A stretch of 64,000 bases of DNA from Terriglobales bacterium (GTDB lineage: Bacteria > Acidobacteriota > Terriglobia > Terriglobales > Acidobacteriaceae): positions 248,001 to 312,000 of the forward strand of contig DATMAB010000010.1 of assembly GCA_035573675.1 (NCBI GenBank), written 5' to 3'. The translations under genes were made by a program, and so were the position numbers. How positions within the stretch are numbered: the first letter of the stretch is position 1; the number at the start of each line of letters is the position of its first letter. The notes under the pieces are model-generated. The model saw nothing but the letters and a program-made list of their open reading frames with translations, was not told the origin of the DNA and made no database searches. Below, piece by piece: positions 8,164 to 17,167 of this stretch.

Positions 8164-9039
8164 ATGCCCAGAGCAGCGGATCCGGAGGCCGTCATACTCG
8201 GATTCCGAGCTTTCGATCCCCACGAACTGCTTTTGCACTTTGTGGCCGAGCGCATGGGCCACTACGAGCGCGCCCGCCTGGCAGTGTGCCTCAGCGACCT
8301 CACGTTCACACCCGAAGACAAACTAGCGCGGCGCACCTTCAGCACGGCGTGCGGAGCGACGATTGTGGGGCGAGCGCAAGGAACGCGACGCAAAGTCGTG
8401 TTGGTGGCCACGGAGCGGCCGATGTTCTGGATGTACGCCCGCGCCGGGACGGATTGGCAGCAGTTGCGAGGGGCGCGTATCGCGACCTTCCCGCCGGGCT
8501 CACCTCCGTGGCTCATTCATCGTGCCATCCTAAGCGGTCGGGGCCTCGATCCCGACCAGGATGTGCGGCTGGATGCGGCCCGCGATGACGTGGCGCGCCT
8601 GGGCTTGCTGCGATCCGGCAACGTCGCCGCTGCCGTGCTCAGCTCGCATGTGCCTCCTGCCAGGGCGCACTCGCTCGGCCTGACGACGCTGCTGTTCTTC
8701 GGCGACGAGATATGCATGCCGACAACCGGCTTGGCGGTATCCGAAGAGATCCTGAGCGAGAAGCCGGGCCTCGCGCGCCGAATGGTCGAAGCGCTCCGCA
8801 GCAGCCTGACGACTGTGCACGAGTCCGCGAGCGAGGTCCTGCCGGTGCTAGAGGAGCTGCTGGATTGCGGTCCGGAAATCGCCGAAAGCACACTCGGGAT
8901 CGTGCGTGCCTGCTTCACTCGAGATGGAAGGGCGAGCGCCGACGCGCGCCGGAACGCGATCGACCTGGTGAATCGAGAGTACCCGGGAGCGGGAATGAAG
9001 CCGGAGGACGTCTATGACGATTCGCTCCTGCCCGCCTGA
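8164..9039 (+). CDS. NMT1/THI5-like (ABC substrate-binding fold) protein without signal peptide
   Basis: 291 residues from ATG 8164, chosen because GAGGAG lies eight bases before it. The protein begins MPRAADPEAVILGFRAFD and shows a periplasmic-binding type II pattern: RVxxxxTDWQQLRGARIATFPPGSPPW, GLDPDQDVRLDAARDD, RSGNVAAAVLSSHVPPARA and a late EILSEKPGLARRMVEALRSS, typical of nitrate/taurine/THI5-like binding proteins. No signal peptide or lipobox is seen and no permease or ATPase lies nearby, so it could be a cytoplasmic ligand sensor or enzyme of the THI5 type. Transcribed with the preceding LLM gene. Confidence 0.55.
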   Translation: MPRAADPEAVILGFRAFDPHELLLHFVAERMGHYERARLAVCLSDLTFTPEDKLARRTFSTACGATIVGRAQGTRRKVVLVATERPMFWMYARAGTDWQQLRGARIATFPPGSPPWLIHRAILSGRGLDPDQDVRLDAARDDVARLGLLRSGNVAAAVLSSHVPPARAHSLGLTTLLFFGDEICMPTTGLAVSEEILSEKPGLARRMVEALRSSLTTVHESASEVLPVLEELLDCGPEIAESTLGIVRACFTRDGRASADARRNAIDLVNREYPGAGMKPEDVYDDSLLPA

Positions 9040-9051
9040 GCGGTAGCGACT

Positions 9052-9492
9052 TCAGCTCAGGGCCTTCTGCAAACCGTCGATGACCTGCTGGATGTTCTTC
9101 TTGGCCATGGGTTCGAGCAGCCCTCCGGCCATGGAGGCCAGCCCGCCGAAAATCTGCGACTCGCCCTTCCAGGCTACCTTGGTCCCAGCGCCGGTCTTGC
9201 TCAGGTCGAAGCCGGCGTTGAGGCTGATGCTGGAGCCGGCCATGCGTCCCTGGCCCTCGTAGCGGGCGCGGCGGGGTTTCTCGGCTTCGGCCAGGCGGAG
9301 TTTCACGTCGGCCGTGCCGCGGATGTGCGAGACGCCGACGTTCACCTTCACGGTGAAGTTCTTATCGTCCACGATGGTCGAGCCCTGGTAACCGGGCAGA
9401 AGCGGGCAGAAGCGCTTGGGGTCGGTGAGGAACTCGTAGACTTCCTCGGGGGATTTCTTGACTTCGAATTCGCCCGACAGGCTGATGGGCAT
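9052..9492 (-). CDS. CoxG-family SRPBCC protein (carbon monoxide dehydrogenase subunit G-like)
   Basis: 146 residues. ISLSGEFEVKKSPEEVYEFLTDPKRFCPLLPGYQG at the start and the C-terminal helix MAGGLLEPMAKKNIQQVIDGLQKAL match the CoxG/START-like helix-grip fold. In Oligotropha CoxG helps recruit CO dehydrogenase to the membrane; many homologues accompany other molybdenum hydroxylases. It directly follows the iron-sulfur subunit gene with a one-base gap. Convergent with the substrate-binding-like gene. Confidence 0.9.
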   Translation of the reverse strand: MPISLSGEFEVKKSPEEVYEFLTDPKRFCPLLPGYQGSTIVDDKNFTVKVNVGVSHIRGTADVKLRLAEAEKPRRARYEGQGRMAGSSISLNAGFDLSKTGAGTKVAWKGESQIFGGLASMAGGLLEPMAKKNIQQVIDGLQKALS

Positions 9493-9493
9493 G

Positions 9494-9982
9494 TCAGCGC
9501 CCCCTCATGGATGCAGCGGCCGCACGGACGGCCTTGAAAATGTTCTGGTAACCGGTGCAGCGGCAGGTGTTGCCCGCAATCCCCTTGCGGATGGCCTTCT
9601 CGTCCGGGTCCTTGTTCTTCTCCAACAGTTGGACCGCAGACATCAGGAAGCCAGGGGTGCAATAGCCGCACTGCAACCCGTGATTCTCCAGGAAAGCCTG
9701 CTGGATGGGATGGAGGCTGGATTCACCTGCCAGCCCTTCGACCGTCCGCACCTCACCTTGATCGGCTTGCACGGCGAACACGGTGCACGATTTGACGCTG
9801 CGCCCGTTCAACAGGACGGTACAGGCGCCGCAGTAGGTGGTGTCGCAGCCGATGTGGGTGCCAGTGAGCCCGAGCGCTTCCCGCAGGAAGCTCACCAGCA
9901 GCATGCGTGGCTCGACGGAGAGCGAGTGCCGCTGCCCATTGACGGTCACGGTGATGGGCACCATCTGGACCTGGTCAGGCAT
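9494..9982 (-). CDS. [2Fe-2S] small subunit of molybdenum hydroxylase (CoxS-like)
   Basis: 162 residues. The plant-type ferredoxin cluster ligands are C46, C51, C54 (GCDTTYCGAC) and C66; the second, helical cluster uses C105, C108 (CGYC) and C140, C142 (CRC). This is a complete CoxS/XdhC-type electron-transfer subunit passing electrons from molybdenum to FAD. It overlaps the end of the FAD subunit gene by eight bases, showing translational coupling. Confidence 0.95.
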   Translation of the reverse strand: MPDQVQMVPITVTVNGQRHSLSVEPRMLLVSFLREALGLTGTHIGCDTTYCGACTVLLNGRSVKSCTVFAVQADQGEVRTVEGLAGESSLHPIQQAFLENHGLQCGYCTPGFLMSAVQLLEKNKDPDEKAIRKGIAGNTCRCTGYQNIFKAVRAAAASMRGR

Positions 9983-10871
9983 ACAGGTGGCTCACCTCCA
10001 CGGGCTCTCCGCGGCTGCGGCGCAACGCGGCTTCCAGCGCGCGCTTGACCAGGGCGCGTACGAGCACGCGCTTGTACTCGGCCGAGCCCCGCATGTCGGA
10101 TTGCGGATCGGCGGCGCGCATGGCGGCTTCCGCGGCCTCCTCAATGGCCCTGGAGTCCACGCTCTTGCCGTTCAGGACTTTTTCGGCTTCGCGGGCGCGG
10201 ATGGCGGTGAGCCCGACGGCGCCCAGAGCGATCCCGGCCTCGCGGCAGACACTGGAGTCTTCCATCGCGAGCTGCACCGCCACGCTGGCGGAGGCGTACA
10301 CGGGCGCGGAGCGCTTGGCGGCGATGTAAGCGCCGCCGCTCTTCTTCGGCGGCTGCGTGATCCGGACCTCCTTCACCAGTTCGTTGGGCGCCAGCGTGGT
10401 CACGAAGGCGTCGACCAGGAAATCCTCCAGCTTCACGGTGCGCTCGCCGTCCGGGCCCTGGCAGACGACCTCGGTCCCCAGCACCAGCAGGACCGGCGCC
10501 CAGTCGCCGGTGGGATCGGCTTCAGCGAGCGAGCCGCCGAGCGTGCCGCGGTTGCGCACCTGAATGTCGGCGATCCCCGAGGCGCAATCGTGCACGATGG
10601 GGACGCGCGCAGCTTCCGCGGATTCCTCGATCTGCGCATGGCGAGTGAGCGCTCCGACGCGCAGTTCGTTCCCCTGCTCACGGACGTACTCGAGACCAGG
10701 AATGAAGTTCAGGTCCACCAGATGAGCGGGGCTGGCCAGGCGCAGCTTCATCAACGGGATCAGGCTTTGCCCACCGGCCAGCAGGCGGGCCTCTTCCCCC
10801 AGGTCGGTGAGCATGGAAACCGCCTCCGAAAGCGATGTGGCACGGTGATAGTGAAAAGCGCGTGGGTACAT
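9975..10871 (-). CDS. FAD-binding medium subunit of molybdenum hydroxylase (CoxM-like)
   Basis: 298 residues from ATG 10871 (MYPRAFHYHRATSLSEAV); longer readings pass through a palindrome and lack family similarity. FAD-binding motifs are EEARLLAGGQSLIPLMKLRLA (about 29-49) and RNRGTLGGSLAEADPTGDW (the TxGG loop). The C-terminal CO_deh_flav_C domain follows (ISAx...GLTAIRAREAEKVLNGK). First gene of the M-S-G order; the large subunit gene lies 2 kb further on, past two divergent genes. Confidence 0.92.
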   Translation of the reverse strand: MYPRAFHYHRATSLSEAVSMLTDLGEEARLLAGGQSLIPLMKLRLASPAHLVDLNFIPGLEYVREQGNELRVGALTRHAQIEESAEAARVPIVHDCASGIADIQVRNRGTLGGSLAEADPTGDWAPVLLVLGTEVVCQGPDGERTVKLEDFLVDAFVTTLAPNELVKEVRITQPPKKSGGAYIAAKRSAPVYASASVAVQLAMEDSSVCREAGIALGAVGLTAIRAREAEKVLNGKSVDSRAIEEAAEAAMRAADPQSDMRGSAEYKRVLVRALVKRALEAALRRSRGEPVEVSHLYA

Positions 10872-10909
10872 TCGGATGCCGGTTCCTGCGACGCCGTAGG
10901 GCCGGAGTC

Positions 10910-10932
10910 GCCCGGGATTCTCAATCCCGGGC
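10910..10932. repeat. Perfect 10-bp inverted repeat in the leader of the CoxM-like gene
   Basis: GCCCGGGATT, loop CTC, AATCCCGGGC. It lies about 40 bases upstream of the CoxM-like start on the minus strand and could be a leader hairpin or a member of a dispersed palindrome family. Confidence 0.7.
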
Positions 10933-11030
10933 CCAACAATGTACCAGAGGCAGTCAAGCGTGTGCAGTGAAGGAAGGCGATTTCCCACTGACCATGACAG
11001 GACGGCGAGGATGGTTTAGTTTGGAGACCG

Positions 11031-11666
11031 GTGACTCGGCGAGTGATTCATCCCATCATCCTGGCCGCGGGCCGCTCGTCGCGGCTGGGATTTCCCAAGG
11101 CCACCGCACGCTTCGGGGACCGCACGGCAGCGGAGATCGCGGTGGAGAACTGCGCCGGACTGGCGCGGCCCATCGTGGTGCTTGGGTACGACGCGGCCAG
11201 GCTGCGGAGCGCCGTGCCACGCGCCGCTCGCGTGGTAGTGAATCGCCGCTGGCGGCAGGGACAGACCACTTCCCTGCTGGCCGGCCTGCGACGTGTTCCG
11301 CGGAACGCCGACTTCATGCTCTACCCGGTGGACTTTCCTCTGCTGACGCCCAAGGTGGTCCGTCGGCTGGTAGCGGAGTTCCGGCGGAGGAGCAAGGCGC
11401 AGGTGATTGCGGCTCCCAGCTTCCGGCATCGAGCCGGACACCCGGTGATCTTCGCCGCCAAGCTGCGCCAGGAATTCGAGCAAGCCGAATCTGCGCGCGA
11501 TGTTGTCTATCGCGATTTATCGCGCATCCGGTTCGTTGCCGTGCGCACGCCGGCCATTTGGCTGGATTTCGACACGCTCGCCTCCTACCGGCGTAGAGTG
11601 CGGGACTACGCGCGCTATCATGGGCAGCGCAACAGCAAGACTGCAAGAAAGGGCAGAACACCATGA
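11031..11666 (+). CDS. MocA/MobA-like molybdenum cofactor nucleotidyltransferase
   Basis: 211 residues, GTG start with GGAG four bases before it. The nucleotidyltransferase signature is HPIILAAGRSSRLGFPKAT (7-25), followed by the metal-binding loop YPVDFPLLTP and AGHPVIFAAKL. The family attaches CMP or GMP to molybdopterin; xanthine-oxidase-family enzymes need the cytosine dinucleotide form, so CTP:molybdopterin cytidylyltransferase is the natural call beside a CoxL-like enzyme. Its last codon overlaps the start of the selenoprotein gene (ATGA). The divergent spacing from coxM (159 bases) suggests joint control. Confidence 0.85.
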   Translation: MTRRVIHPIILAAGRSSRLGFPKATARFGDRTAAEIAVENCAGLARPIVVLGYDAARLRSAVPRAARVVVNRRWRQGQTTSLLAGLRRVPRNADFMLYPVDFPLLTPKVVRRLVAEFRRRSKAQVIAAPSFRHRAGHPVIFAAKLRQEFEQAESARDVVYRDLSRIRFVAVRTPAIWLDFDTLASYRRRVRDYARYHGQRNSKTARKGRTP

Positions 11667-12259
11667 AGCCGATGTTCCTCGAAGAAATCGAACAGGCGCA
11701 AGGCTCGGGCCCGCACGCGGATGCGGTCCGGATGATGCAGTCCGCGGGCATGGTGGTGCCGCAGATCCTGCACCTGTTCAAGTACAAGCCCGAGGCGACG
11801 CAACACCTGGCGCGCTTCACGCAGGCGGTGATGCGCGGCCCCTCGCCGCTCGCGCCCGGCATGCGCGAACTCATCGCAGCCTTCACTTCTGCCCAAAACC
11901 ACTGCCCGTTTTGAACCGGGAGCCACGCCGCGGTCGCGGCGGAACTGCTGGGAGGCCGGGCGCTGGTCGATGCGGTGCTGCGCGACTACCGTTCTTCCCC
12001 GCTGGCGGAGAGGGACAAGGCGCTCTTCGCGTTCCTTGCCAAAGTAAACAGCAAGTCCTATGAGATTGAGCCCTCGGACGTGGAGGCCGCGCGCCAGGCC
12101 GGATGCAGCGAGGAAGCGCTCTACGACGCCATCACGGTCTGCTCGCTGTTCAACTTCTACAATCGCTGGTGCGACGCCGCCGGCGTGCAGGACATGCCGC
12201 CGGAGGCCTACGCCGCCTCCGGGAAGCGCCTGGCGAAACACGGCTATACCGGCGGCTAA
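11663..12259 (+). CDS. AhpD/carboxymuconolactone decarboxylase-like selenoprotein (in-frame UGA read as Sec84)
   Basis: The frame is open for 198 codons except for one TGA at 11912-11914. Around it the protein reads RELIAAFTSAQNHCPF-U-TGSHAAVAAE: this is the AhpD-family motif E-x11-C-x2-C-x3-H with the second Cys replaced by UGA, giving C81-x-x-U84. Sequence similarity to the family continues after the TGA in the same frame to the proper C-terminus, so this is not a random stop. A hairpin with a GGUC loop lies 18-21 bases after the TGA, as in bacterial SECIS elements. AhpD-type proteins are peroxidatic or disulfide-relay enzymes. The start overlaps the MocA-like stop. Automatic annotation would split it at 11914. 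Confidence 0.85.
11915..11946 (+). promoter_or_regulatory. Candidate bacterial SECIS element
   Basis: Stem CGCCGC (11926-11931) and GCGGCG (11936-11941) closes a GGUC loop (11932-11935); AG/CU (11921-11922 with 11945-11946) may extend it below a small internal loop. In E. coli fdhF the SelB-binding loop also contains GGUC at nearly the same distance (about 19-22 bases) from the UGA; this comparison is from memory. Located inside the coding frame, as bacterial SECIS elements are. Confidence 0.75.
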
Positions 12260-13173
12260 CGGATCCGCTTGGGGCGCCGAGAAGCGGCTCCTTCCGCCAC
12301 GTTCAGCTCCGCCACCTGGTTCATGGTCTTCGGGACCCAGGTCGGGTGTCTTTCCCAGAGGATGGGATCATGGCCGGGCACGATGCGCCGCGTCTCTCCC
12401 TTCAGCGTCTGCCGGATGCGGTGGTAGGTGTAGATCTGATTGAAAGCGTTGCCCTGGTTGTAGCCGGGCGGCCACATCATTTCGACATTCGAGTACCAGT
12501 AAATCGTGTCGCCGACAATGGCGAAGGGCCCGTTGCGTGTACGCACCTGGAACCACTGGGTTCCGAACGTGTGCGAATCCTTGGCCAGATGTGCGGTAAC
12601 GCCGGGCAGGACCTCGGCGTCCCCGTGGATGAAAATGATACGGCCATCGGCTGCACCCTTGGAGGCCTTCTTGAGATCTTCGGGATCGAAGGAGGAGAAG
12701 ATCCAGGAGGTCTCTTCTTTTTCGCCGATCTGGCGCGCGAAGCTCACCGCCTGCAGCCACCCCATGTACTCGTCGAGCTGGACGTACAGCTTGGCATTGG
12801 GAAAGGCCTCGAAGTTCCCTATGTGATCGAAGTGCATGTGCGTGCACAGGATCACTTCGACATCCGCCGGTGAGAACCCCACGCGGCCGAGCACCGTCTT
12901 GGGCTCCTCCCAGTGGGAGAAGGCATAGCGCTTGAGCCACTTGCGTTGTTTGAAGCCGCAATCCACCAGCGCGATGTGCTTTTTCCCGCCTACCTCCCCA
13001 CCCACGAGCAGGGTGTAAATCATAGGGATCTTGATGATGCCTTTGTTACTGAAGGGACCTGAGCCACCGAAGAAGTCGTACGGCATATCGGCCTGGCAGT
13101 AAGCCAGGGACCAGATGGAATAGTCGGTGTCGCCGGCGGGATGAACGGCGGACCTGCGGGCAGCGGGAGTCAT
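12256..13173 (-). CDS. Metallo-beta-lactamase-fold hydrolase (N-acyl homoserine lactonase-like)
   Basis: 305 residues. Metal motif THMHFDHIGN gives H112, H114, D116, H117; GDAEVLPGVTAHLAKDSHTFGTQ and IVGDTIYW supply the later His and Asp, and RIVPGHDPILWERHP the last His. The layout resembles lactonases of the AHL lactonase family. AAGGACCAAAAG precedes the ATG. It is the last gene of the ring-cleavage cassette, 13 bases after the aldehyde dehydrogenase, so hydrolysis of a lactone or enamide intermediate is a reasonable guess. Its end overlaps the selenoprotein end by four bases (convergent). Confidence 0.85.
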   Translation of the reverse strand: MTPAARRSAVHPAGDTDYSIWSLAYCQADMPYDFFGGSGPFSNKGIIKIPMIYTLLVGGEVGGKKHIALVDCGFKQRKWLKRYAFSHWEEPKTVLGRVGFSPADVEVILCTHMHFDHIGNFEAFPNAKLYVQLDEYMGWLQAVSFARQIGEKEETSWIFSSFDPEDLKKASKGAADGRIIFIHGDAEVLPGVTAHLAKDSHTFGTQWFQVRTRNGPFAIVGDTIYWYSNVEMMWPPGYNQGNAFNQIYTYHRIRQTLKGETRRIVPGHDPILWERHPTWVPKTMNQVAELNVAEGAASRRPKRIR

Positions 13174-13186
13174 CTTTTGGTCCTTT

Positions 13187-14677
13187 CTAGAGCTTCACGC
13201 AGACGGTCTTGGCTTCCGTAAAGAATTCCAGGCTGTGGCGGCCGCCTTCGCGGCCGATGCCGCTTTTCTTGTAGCCGCCGAAGGGCGTGCGCAGGTCGCG
13301 CACCATCCAGCAGTTGATCCACACAATGCCGCTGCGCAGGCCGGCCGCTACCCGATGAGCGCGCGCCAGGTCGCGAGTGCAGATCACGTTGGACAAGCCG
13401 TACTGGGTAGCGTTCACAAGGCGCACGGCTTCCTGCTCTTCGCGGAACGGCTGCACGGTCACCACGGGACCGAAAATCTCCTCGCAACAGACGCGGCTTT
13501 CTTCGTTCACCCCCGTGATGACCGTGGGCAGGTAGAAATTCCCGCGCGGCAGATCCGGGGGAGGCCCTCCGCCGCAATGCAGGTGCGCGCCTTCTTCGGC
13601 CGCGAGGCGGACGTAACCCGCCACCTTCTCGCGATGTTCTTGGCTGATGAGCGCCCCCATCTCCGTGGCCGGGTCGAGCGGATCGCCGAGGCGGATCACC
13701 CGCGCCGCCGCGGCCAGCCGTTCGACCAGCGCGTCGAGAATCCCTGCCTCGGCCAAAATGCGTGAGCCAGCCAGGCAAACTTCCCCCTGGTTCTGGAATG
13801 CGGCCCGTTGGAGGATGGGCAGCGTCTGCTCGAGGTCAGCGTCAGCAAAGACGACGACGGCGCCCTTCCCGCCCAGTTCGAACGAAAGCCGCTTGAGGCT
13901 GGAGGATGCGGCTGCCATGATGGCCCTGCCGGTGGCGGTTTCGCCGGTGAAGGAGATCAAGTCCACGTCCGGATGGCGGCTCAGCGCTTCCCCGGCGGAT
14001 TGCGGGCCGAATCCCTGAACGACGTTGAGCACACCAGGGGGAAGACCCGCATCGCGGCCGATGTCGGCCAGCCGCGCGGCGGTCAGCGGTGTCAGCTCCG
14101 CCGGCTTCAGCACGCAGGTGTTTCCCGCCGCCAGGCACGGAGCGACCTTCCACGTGGCCAGGTACAGCGGAAGGTTCCAGGGCGTGATCAGCGCGGCCAC
14201 TCCCGTCGGCTCGCGCAGCACGTAGTTCATGGCCCGGCCGTCCATGGAGAAGAATTCAGTGTTCGTGCTTTTGATGAGGTCGGCGAAGAAGTGGAAGTTG
14301 TAGGAGGCGCGCGGGACGTCTATTTCCAGGCTTTCGCGGATGGGCTTGCCGGTGTCGAGAGTCTCCAGGCGCGCCAACTCCTCGCGCCTCTGTTCAATGA
14401 GATCGCCGATGCGGTGGAGCACCCGGGAGCGCTCGGCCACAGCCATGTGCGGCCAGGGACCGCCCTCGAAAGCCTGGCGCGCGGCACGGACGGCGGCGTC
14501 GACGTCCGCGTCACCGGCTTCGTGGACCAGCGCCAGACGCTCGCCGGTAGCCGGATTCGTGGTTGCGAACATGCGGCCGCTGCGTGCTTCCACCCACTCG
14601 CCGCCGATGAACAAGCGCACGTCGGCGCGCGCTACCTCTTCTCCACGGTCGACATGAGGGACCGGGCTGGCGCTCAT
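13187..14677 (-). CDS. Aldehyde dehydrogenase (2-aminomuconic/2-hydroxymuconic semialdehyde type)
   Basis: 496 residues, full length. NAD-binding TPWNLP (N168), K191 in VLKPAE, the general base E267 in FELGGKG and the nucleophile C301 in NQGEVCLAGSRI are all present. The context (directly after a RidA-type deaminase and class III ring-cleavage dioxygenase) fits 2-aminomuconate 6-semialdehyde dehydrogenase (AmnC-like), oxidising the ring-cleavage product with NAD+. The start overlaps the RidA stop by four bases. Related hydroxymuconic semialdehyde dehydrogenases cannot be told apart by eye. Confidence 0.9.
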   Translation of the reverse strand: MSASPVPHVDRGEEVARADVRLFIGGEWVEARSGRMFATTNPATGERLALVHEAGDADVDAAVRAARQAFEGGPWPHMAVAERSRVLHRIGDLIEQRREELARLETLDTGKPIRESLEIDVPRASYNFHFFADLIKSTNTEFFSMDGRAMNYVLREPTGVAALITPWNLPLYLATWKVAPCLAAGNTCVLKPAELTPLTAARLADIGRDAGLPPGVLNVVQGFGPQSAGEALSRHPDVDLISFTGETATGRAIMAAASSSLKRLSFELGGKGAVVVFADADLEQTLPILQRAAFQNQGEVCLAGSRILAEAGILDALVERLAAAARVIRLGDPLDPATEMGALISQEHREKVAGYVRLAAEEGAHLHCGGGPPPDLPRGNFYLPTVITGVNEESRVCCEEIFGPVVTVQPFREEQEAVRLVNATQYGLSNVICTRDLARAHRVAAGLRSGIVWINCWMVRDLRTPFGGYKKSGIGREGGRHSLEFFTEAKTVCVKL

Positions 14678-15114
14678 TGCGGCTCACCTTCGCGAAGCAG
14701 GCAGGCTACCGCCTTGATCTCGATGGCGTTGTTCCCAGGTAAAGACGCGGCCCCGACCGTAGTTCGCGCCGGGCGACGGCTGCCGAACACCTCCGCATAA
14801 ACCTCGTTGTAGGCAGGGAAATCCGTCATGTGGAGCAGGAACACGGTGACGTCCACGATGTCCTCGAGTGTGCCGCCGGCCGCGCGAACCACGGCTTCCA
14901 GGTTGGCGAGGGCAGCGCGAGTCTGCTCGCGGATGTCATAGGATTGCAGGCTGCCATCCGCGTTGAGGACCACGCCGCGTTCGCGGCCGGTGGCGGGATC
15001 GCGCGCTCCCTGCCCGGAAATGAACAGCAGTTGCCCTGCCCGGGCGGCGTGCGCATAGGCGCCCAGAGGCCTGGGCGCAGCCTGGGTATCGATGCGCTGG
15101 GGATCCTGTTTCAC
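14674..15114 (-). CDS. RidA/YjgF-family protein (2-aminomuconate deaminase-like)
   Basis: 146 residues. RidA features: GAYAHAARAGQLLFISGQGARDP, EQTRAALANLEAVVRAAGGTLEDIVDVTVFL, FPAYNEVYAEVFGSRRPARTTVG (the Arg before TT binds the substrate carboxylate) and NNAIEIKAVACL. RidA proteins deaminate enamines or imines; the AmnD deaminase of 2-aminophenol degradation belongs to this broad group. Its place between the dioxygenase and the dehydrogenase genes supports removal of ammonia from 2-aminomuconate. Confidence 0.88.
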   Translation of the reverse strand: MKQDPQRIDTQAAPRPLGAYAHAARAGQLLFISGQGARDPATGRERGVVLNADGSLQSYDIREQTRAALANLEAVVRAAGGTLEDIVDVTVFLLHMTDFPAYNEVYAEVFGSRRPARTTVGAASLPGNNAIEIKAVACLLREGEPQ

Positions 15115-15125
15115 CTGCTCTCCTG

Positions 15126-16872
<1,747 letters not shown>

Positions 16873-17067
16873 TTAGGGAATCCACCCGGGCAAGCACCTT
16901 CGACTCTCGTTGTGCCCAGGAAGTCTCGGGGGCCCGGTGAGGGCCTGCACTATAGCGAACGCGAGGGCAAAACTCAAAAGCAGTTGGTGGTGCGGTTCGG
17001 TATGGGCAATGTAAAGGTAATCGGTTTCGTCTGGTCACATTCAGTTGTGACCTCGGTTCCAAAAAGC

Positions 17068-17096
17068 TTGACAGTGCACTCGGTTTTTAGTTAACT
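17068..17096 (+). promoter_or_regulatory. Sigma-70-type promoter of the TonB receptor gene
   Basis: TTGACA (17068-17073), a 17-base spacer, TTAACT (17091-17096), 72 bases before the receptor ATG. The rest of the 316-base gap (16852-17167) between the divergent dioxygenase cassette and the receptor shows no ORF or repeat I can support; it contains CACATTCAGTTGTGACC just upstream of the -35 box, a possible imperfect operator. Confidence 0.7.
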
Positions 17097-17167
17097 CGCT
17101 CCACTCCAACGGCTTAGACGGGGTTTTGCTTTTGGGGCCAACCAAGGGAAGTGGGAGAGGCAAGGCT

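Noticed and set aside
11663-11914. AhpD-like gene read as a pseudogene truncated by TGA
   Set aside because: The TGA replaces precisely the redox Cys, the frame continues intact, and a SECIS-like hairpin follows; Sec insertion explains this better than decay.
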